IMG/VR virus record: IMGVR_UViG_3300036831_000111
Coordinates: 1-22,174 of that record
Source of the DNA: a virus
DNA length: 22,174 bases
Direction: 5' to 3' (one strand)
Shown here piece by piece: positions 19,602 through 22,174 of the stretch (position 1 is the stretch's first letter; each line of letters begins with the position of its first letter). Under the pieces are notes generated by a model. That model saw nothing but the letters and a program-made list of their open reading frames with translations. It did no database searches and had not been told where the DNA came from. The position numbers and the translations under genes are program-made.

Positions 19602-19925
19602 TCAGGACGCCTCGGGGGACAGCTGCGGGGGTTCGACCACAGCCTGCGGCCGGGGGACGGATCCGGCGCGGCCGGTGTCGTGCCGGATCCCGGCGCGTAC
19701 GGCGGAGTCTTTCGCGGCGATCAGGCCGTTGACGGCGGTGGTGAGCTCAGGCGAGTCGGTGGTGATGAGGCCGATCAGGTCGGCGGCGGCCTCATAGAAG
19801 GGCGCCGAGTAGCCCTGGAGGACTATCGGAAGGTGGGCGTAGGTGAGCCATTGGAGGCCGTCGCGGATGCCGGGGTGACGGCCTTCGGTGACGGCGGCGG
19901 CGTGCTCGGGGGTGCCGTGTTCCAT
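19602..19925 (-). CDS. Small conserved-looking helical protein upstream of the protease
   Basis: The protein has 107 residues. I chose the ATG at 19925, which has an AAGGAGA site and follows the stop of the tiny membrane protein. The core is HPGIRDGLQWLTYAHLPIVLQGYSAPFYEAAADLIGLI, then ELTTAVNGLIAAKDSAVRAGIR. The pattern of two helices with a final LTxAxxxLxxAKDxAVRA recalls small phage proteins of the helical-hairpin kind, perhaps the Acb2/Tad1-like group that binds cyclic nucleotides, but the match is loose. The last 20 residues are Pro-rich. It sits between the minor capsid type gene and the protease, so a scaffold or head role is equally possible. Confidence 0.6.
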   Translation of the reverse strand: MEHGTPEHAAAVTEGRHPGIRDGLQWLTYAHLPIVLQGYSAPFYEAAADLIGLITTDSPELTTAVNGLIAAKDSAVRAGIRHDTGRAGSVPRPQAVVEPPQLSPEAS

Positions 19926-19936
19926 GGGGTCTCCTT

Positions 19937-20053
19937 CTAGGTCCAGAGTGCGCCGGTGGCGCCGCCGATGATGACGGCGATACCGGCGGCGATGGCGAGG
20001 GCGCCGGGCAGCATGTCGGCGATCAGTGCGACGGTGCTGAGGAGTTTCCTCAT
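19937..20053 (-). CDS. Tiny membrane protein (38 residues)
   Basis: MRKLLSTVALIADMLPGAL continues as AIAAGIAVIIGGATGALWT. It is preceded by an ideal ribosome binding site (AGGAGGTGATC) 3 nt upstream of the ATG, which is the main reason to accept so short a gene. One hydrophobic helix (about 18-36) would span the membrane, or the whole could be a signal-anchor. It lies between the 77-residue and 107-residue genes with tight spacing (11 nt to the next start). Function unknown; it could be a holin-like or exclusion peptide. Confidence 0.6.
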   Translation of the reverse strand: MRKLLSTVALIADMLPGALAIAAGIAVIIGGATGALWT

Positions 20054-20101
20054 GTCGATCACCTCCTGTCGGCTCGGAGCGTACACCTCGGTAAGGGCGG
20101 C

Positions 20102-20335
20102 CTACAAACCTTGCTGGTCGGGCAGGTCGGCCGGGTCGTCCCACGACTGGCGTGGGCGTTTCTCGATCTCCGCAACGAGGTGCTGTACGCCGAGCGGCAG
20201 TTTCTCCCACGTGGCCCCGTCTTCGCCTCCGGCAGCGGTCCAGGCGGACAGGATGCTGGCGCGCTCGTCGGGGTGCACGTCGGTGCTTCCCAGCGCCTCG
20301 CTCAAGCGATGGAACAGCTGGCCTACGGCGTTCAC
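20102..20335 (-). CDS. Small hypothetical protein coupled to the Nudix-ART gene
   Basis: The protein has 77 residues. The GTG start overlaps the upstream stop (GTGA). The sequence MNAVGQLFHRLSEALGSTDVHPDERASILSAW is helical and followed by WEKLPLGVQHLVAEIEKRPRQSWDDPADLPDQ. No metal or catalytic motif is seen. Since it is co-translated with the Nudix-ART protein it might be its partner or, if the ART is toxic in the host before packaging, a candidate immunity or chaperone protein. That suggestion rests on gene position only. Confidence 0.65.
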   Translation of the reverse strand: MNAVGQLFHRLSEALGSTDVHPDERASILSAWTAAGGEDGATWEKLPLGVQHLVAEIEKRPRQSWDDPADLPDQQGL

Positions 20336-22174
20336 CCGGGCTCCTTCTGGATGATCAGTACGGAACGGTTCAGCCAGTTGAAGGCGGGCTTACCCTTAGC
20401 GGCGACGTGGGCGGCACCGCCGCCGGGGGACATGTGGTGCGATTCGATCTCGATGCCGTCGAGGCCCTTCGCGGCGGCGTACCGGCCAGGGTCGTAGAAC
20501 GTGCTCGTTTCGTAGTAGCTGGCGCCCTTGGCCTTCGACTGCTGCGGGTTGGCGTGCGACTCTTTCGCCACCTTGTCGTACTTCTCGGTGACCGCCGTCT
20601 TCGGGATGAGCATCCGGACAACGCTGCCGCTGGTGCCGTCGGAGTACTGGGTGGCAACCCGGCGCTGGGTAGCCAGGTAGTAGCCGTTGCCGAAGATGCC
20701 CTTGCCGTAGTAGGCGGGGCCCGACCGCATTTCCTCGTTGATCTGTGCGGCCGTCTTGCCGTTGGAGCCACCCCGGGACCGGGCGGACCAGCCGCCCCCG
20801 GCTCCGGATACGCCACGCCACGCCTCGATGTAGTCGCCGGTTGCCAGGAGGCGGTCGATCTCCTTCTTGTCGACGACGGTCGGAGTGTCGTCGAAGCCCT
20901 GCTGGGCGCCGATCGCGGCAAGGCGGCCGTCGGCGGTCTTGCCGTCGTACAGCTTGCGGTCCTGCTTAATCTTCTGCCGCTGCGCGTCGAACGCCGCCTT
21001 GTCGGGGATCAGGTTCTTGCCGGTGGACTGCTTGTGCGGGTGCGGCCACGCGTTGAACGAGGCGGGCGCCTGCCGCCCGCCTGCTGGCGTGGCGAGGCGC
21101 CCCTGCCGCTTGGTAACCGGGCCGGGCCGGGCGAGCTGGCCGAGCTTGGCGCCTCCGGCGGCCGGGAACAGGCTGAGGACGTTCTGTTCCAGCTTGCCTC
21201 CGGCGAGGGGGGCGAGGAGCTTGCCGTCGGTGTCGAGCTTGCGAATCTGTGCCTCGGTCATCCACTGCGCGTCGGACGTCTCGGCCCGGGCGTGGTGGGT
21301 GGACAGGTCCGGCTTGAGCATGGCCGGGACCTGCGCAGCGATCGACGTGTACGCCCACGTGGAGCCGGGGATTGAGTTGACGTGCTCGCCGTGGACTTCG
21401 GCGTCTTTGAGGGCGTCGGCTTTGAAGCCGAGTTCTTCGATGACTTCGCGGGTGCCGCCCTGGTGGGGGGTTTCCTTCGAGTCGATGGCGCCGCCGGGGA
21501 ACTGCCATTTGCCGGGGTCGGAGATGGCGGGGCCGCGCTGCACCATCAGGTAGCGGCGTTCCCCGGTTGCCGGGTCCTGGTGCATGAGCAGCAGTCCGGC
21601 CGCCCCGTACTTGCCCCACACCTGCTTGCCGCCGGGGGTGGAGGTCCAGCCGTCGCCGCCGACACCCTTGTCCTTGGCCTGCACGAGAGTGCCCCTGAGC
21701 GGGGTCGCGTAGCGGGTCTGCCCGGCGACCGCGTTGGCCGGGGGGACGATCGGCGGGGTCGGCACATGGCCCGCCGGGGTGCCGGGCGGGGTGAAGCGGT
21801 CGATCAGCTTGCGGGCCTTGTCGGCCGACGGGCCCTTCGCGGTGGTGGCGATGAACGACAGGTCACCGAGAAGGTGGGTTTGTTCCTGGGCGTTGAGCTG
21901 ACCGAAGTCGGATCCGCGCAACGCCCCGTAGGTGGCGAGCTGGTGGGCCATGGTGTGCGACTTGCCGGACGAGTGGACGCCGTAGATGGTGTCGATGGCG
22001 GCCTGCACGTGAGGCGGCACGGTCGCCTGCACGGTCGGCGTATACCCGGACGGGGTGGGCGCCGGGGCGGCCGAGTGGAACTTCGCGTCGAAGGCCTGCT
22101 GCTGCGGGCCGGGCAGGGACTTGATCCGCTCGTCGATGGCCTCGCGGTACGTCTTGTCCAGCTTGTCGAAGTCG
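20332..22174 (-). CDS. Nudix plus ADP-ribosyltransferase-like protein in minor capsid position (5' end off the window)
   Basis: At least 613 residues are visible; the frame stays open to the right edge, so the true start is outside. Visible parts: a helical region with Pro-rich linkers (1-150), a Nudix domain (about 185-300) with a complete Nudix box (228-250: Gly228, Glu234, then REVIEELGF), a linker, and a C-terminal domain (about 440-613) resembling ADP-ribosyltransferases: WRGV (Arg453), KGIFGNGYYLAT (491-502) with a following Ala-x-x-Tyr helix, VVRMLIPK, and LDGIEIE (Glu575/Glu577), ending WLNRSVLIIQK. The RG, G-x-G-x-Y and late Glu order fits the ART superfamily. It lies upstream of the protease, where MuF-type minor capsid proteins are found, and MuF proteins often carry toxin ARTs. 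The Nudix call is confident; the ART call is good but not certain. Confidence 0.75.
   Translation of the reverse strand, partial: DFDKLDKTYREAIDERIKSLPGPQQQAFDAKFHSAAPAPTPSGYTPTVQATVPPHVQAAIDTIYGVHSSGKSHTMAHQLATYGALRGSDFGQLNAQEQTHLLGDLSFIATTAKGPSADKARKLIDRFTPPGTPAGHVPTPPIVPPANAVAGQTRYATPLRGTLVQAKDKGVGGDGWTSTPGGKQVWGKYGAAGLLLMHQDPATGERRYLMVQRGPAISDPGKWQFPGGAIDSKETPHQGGTREVIEELGFKADALKDAEVHGEHVNSIPGSTWAYTSIAAQVPAMLKPDLSTHHARAETSDAQWMTEAQIRKLDTDGKLLAPLAGGKLEQNVLSLFPAAGGAKLGQLARPGPVTKRQGRLATPAGGRQAPASFNAWPHPHKQSTGKNLIPDKAAFDAQRQKIKQDRKLYDGKTADGRLAAIGAQQGFDDTPTVVDKKEIDRLLATGDYIEAWRGVSGAGGGWSARSRGGSNGKTAAQINEEMRSGPAYYGKGIFGNGYYLATQRRVATQYSDGTSGSVVRMLIPKTAVTEKYDKVAKESHANPQQSKAKGASYYETSTFYDPGRYAAAKGLDGIEIESHHMSPGGGAAHVAAKGKPAFNWLNRSVLIIQKEPG

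Noticed and set aside
17949-19940. Long plus-strand open frame (663 codons)
   Set aside because: Antisense shadow of the protease gene; low-complexity Val/Gly/Arg product, no ribosome binding site, no known motif.
1-22174. tRNA, rRNA, CRISPR array, insertion sequence, attachment site
   Set aside because: No tRNA-like cloverleaf with T-loop GTTCGANTC and acceptor pairing, no regularly spaced repeats of CRISPR type, no transposase or integrase motif was seen on either strand.

Overview
The window is part of the genome of a tailed double-stranded DNA phage (or prophage) of a GC-rich actinobacterium, most likely Streptomyces or a relative. The evidence is strong G/C bias at third codon positions, frequent GTG starts, a sortase motif of the LAxTG type used by Streptomyces, and a full set of siphovirus-type head and tail assembly genes (HK97-type capsid, maturation protease, head-tail connectors, tail assembly chaperones, tape measure). 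I see no integrase, repressor, terminase or lysis gene, so temperate or lytic lifestyle cannot be decided here.

Layout. The virion genes are on the minus strand and are transcribed from the right edge to the left edge. From the right: a large protein cut by the window edge with a Nudix domain and an ADP-ribosyltransferase-like C-terminus (20332-22174), three small proteins (19602-20335), the capsid maturation protease (17628-19565) and a small CNC-motif protein (17458-17616). A perfect bidirectional terminator (17408-17450) then ends this block. The major capsid gene resumes the programme about 7 kb further left (8511-10397). It is followed by a structural protein, a probable tail tube protein, a head-tail adaptor, a tail-fibre-like small protein, an unusual repeat-bearing tail-terminator fusion, a gp10-like connector, a papain-like cysteine peptidase, two chaperone-type proteins separated by a membrane protein, and the start of the tape measure gene at the left edge.

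Between protease and capsid, which are normally adjacent, sits a cargo island (about 10.4-17.4 kb), mostly on the plus strand. It holds (i) a translationally coupled cassette of a tandem glycosyltransferase, a 2-oxoglutarate/Fe(II) oxygenase and a SAM methyltransferase; (ii) a leftward mini-operon of four tiny proteins (one membrane protein, two with zinc-finger-like cysteine pairs, one Cys-rich); (iii) a rightward set with an unknown small protein, a DUF1810 protein, a predicted sortase-anchored surface protein coupled to a secreted Cys-containing protein, and another unknown small protein. Three of these units share a promoter/leader signature (TANNCT about 33-37 nt before the start, then AGACAGACC and AGGAGG). 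Perfect hairpins fence the units off from one another and from the virion operon.

Working model. The minus-strand genes build head and tail. The plus-strand cassette could hydroxylate, glycosylate and methylate a virion or cell-surface target. The surface/secreted pair may alter the infected or lysogenic cell envelope. The Nudix-ART protein occupies the minor capsid position and could be delivered with the DNA. A dispersed AT-rich motif (TCGTTTTCGATC and close variants, six sites) lies inside coding regions on both strands and may be a phage-specific protein-binding site. These functional links are inference; the gene identities are read from motifs by eye without database searches.
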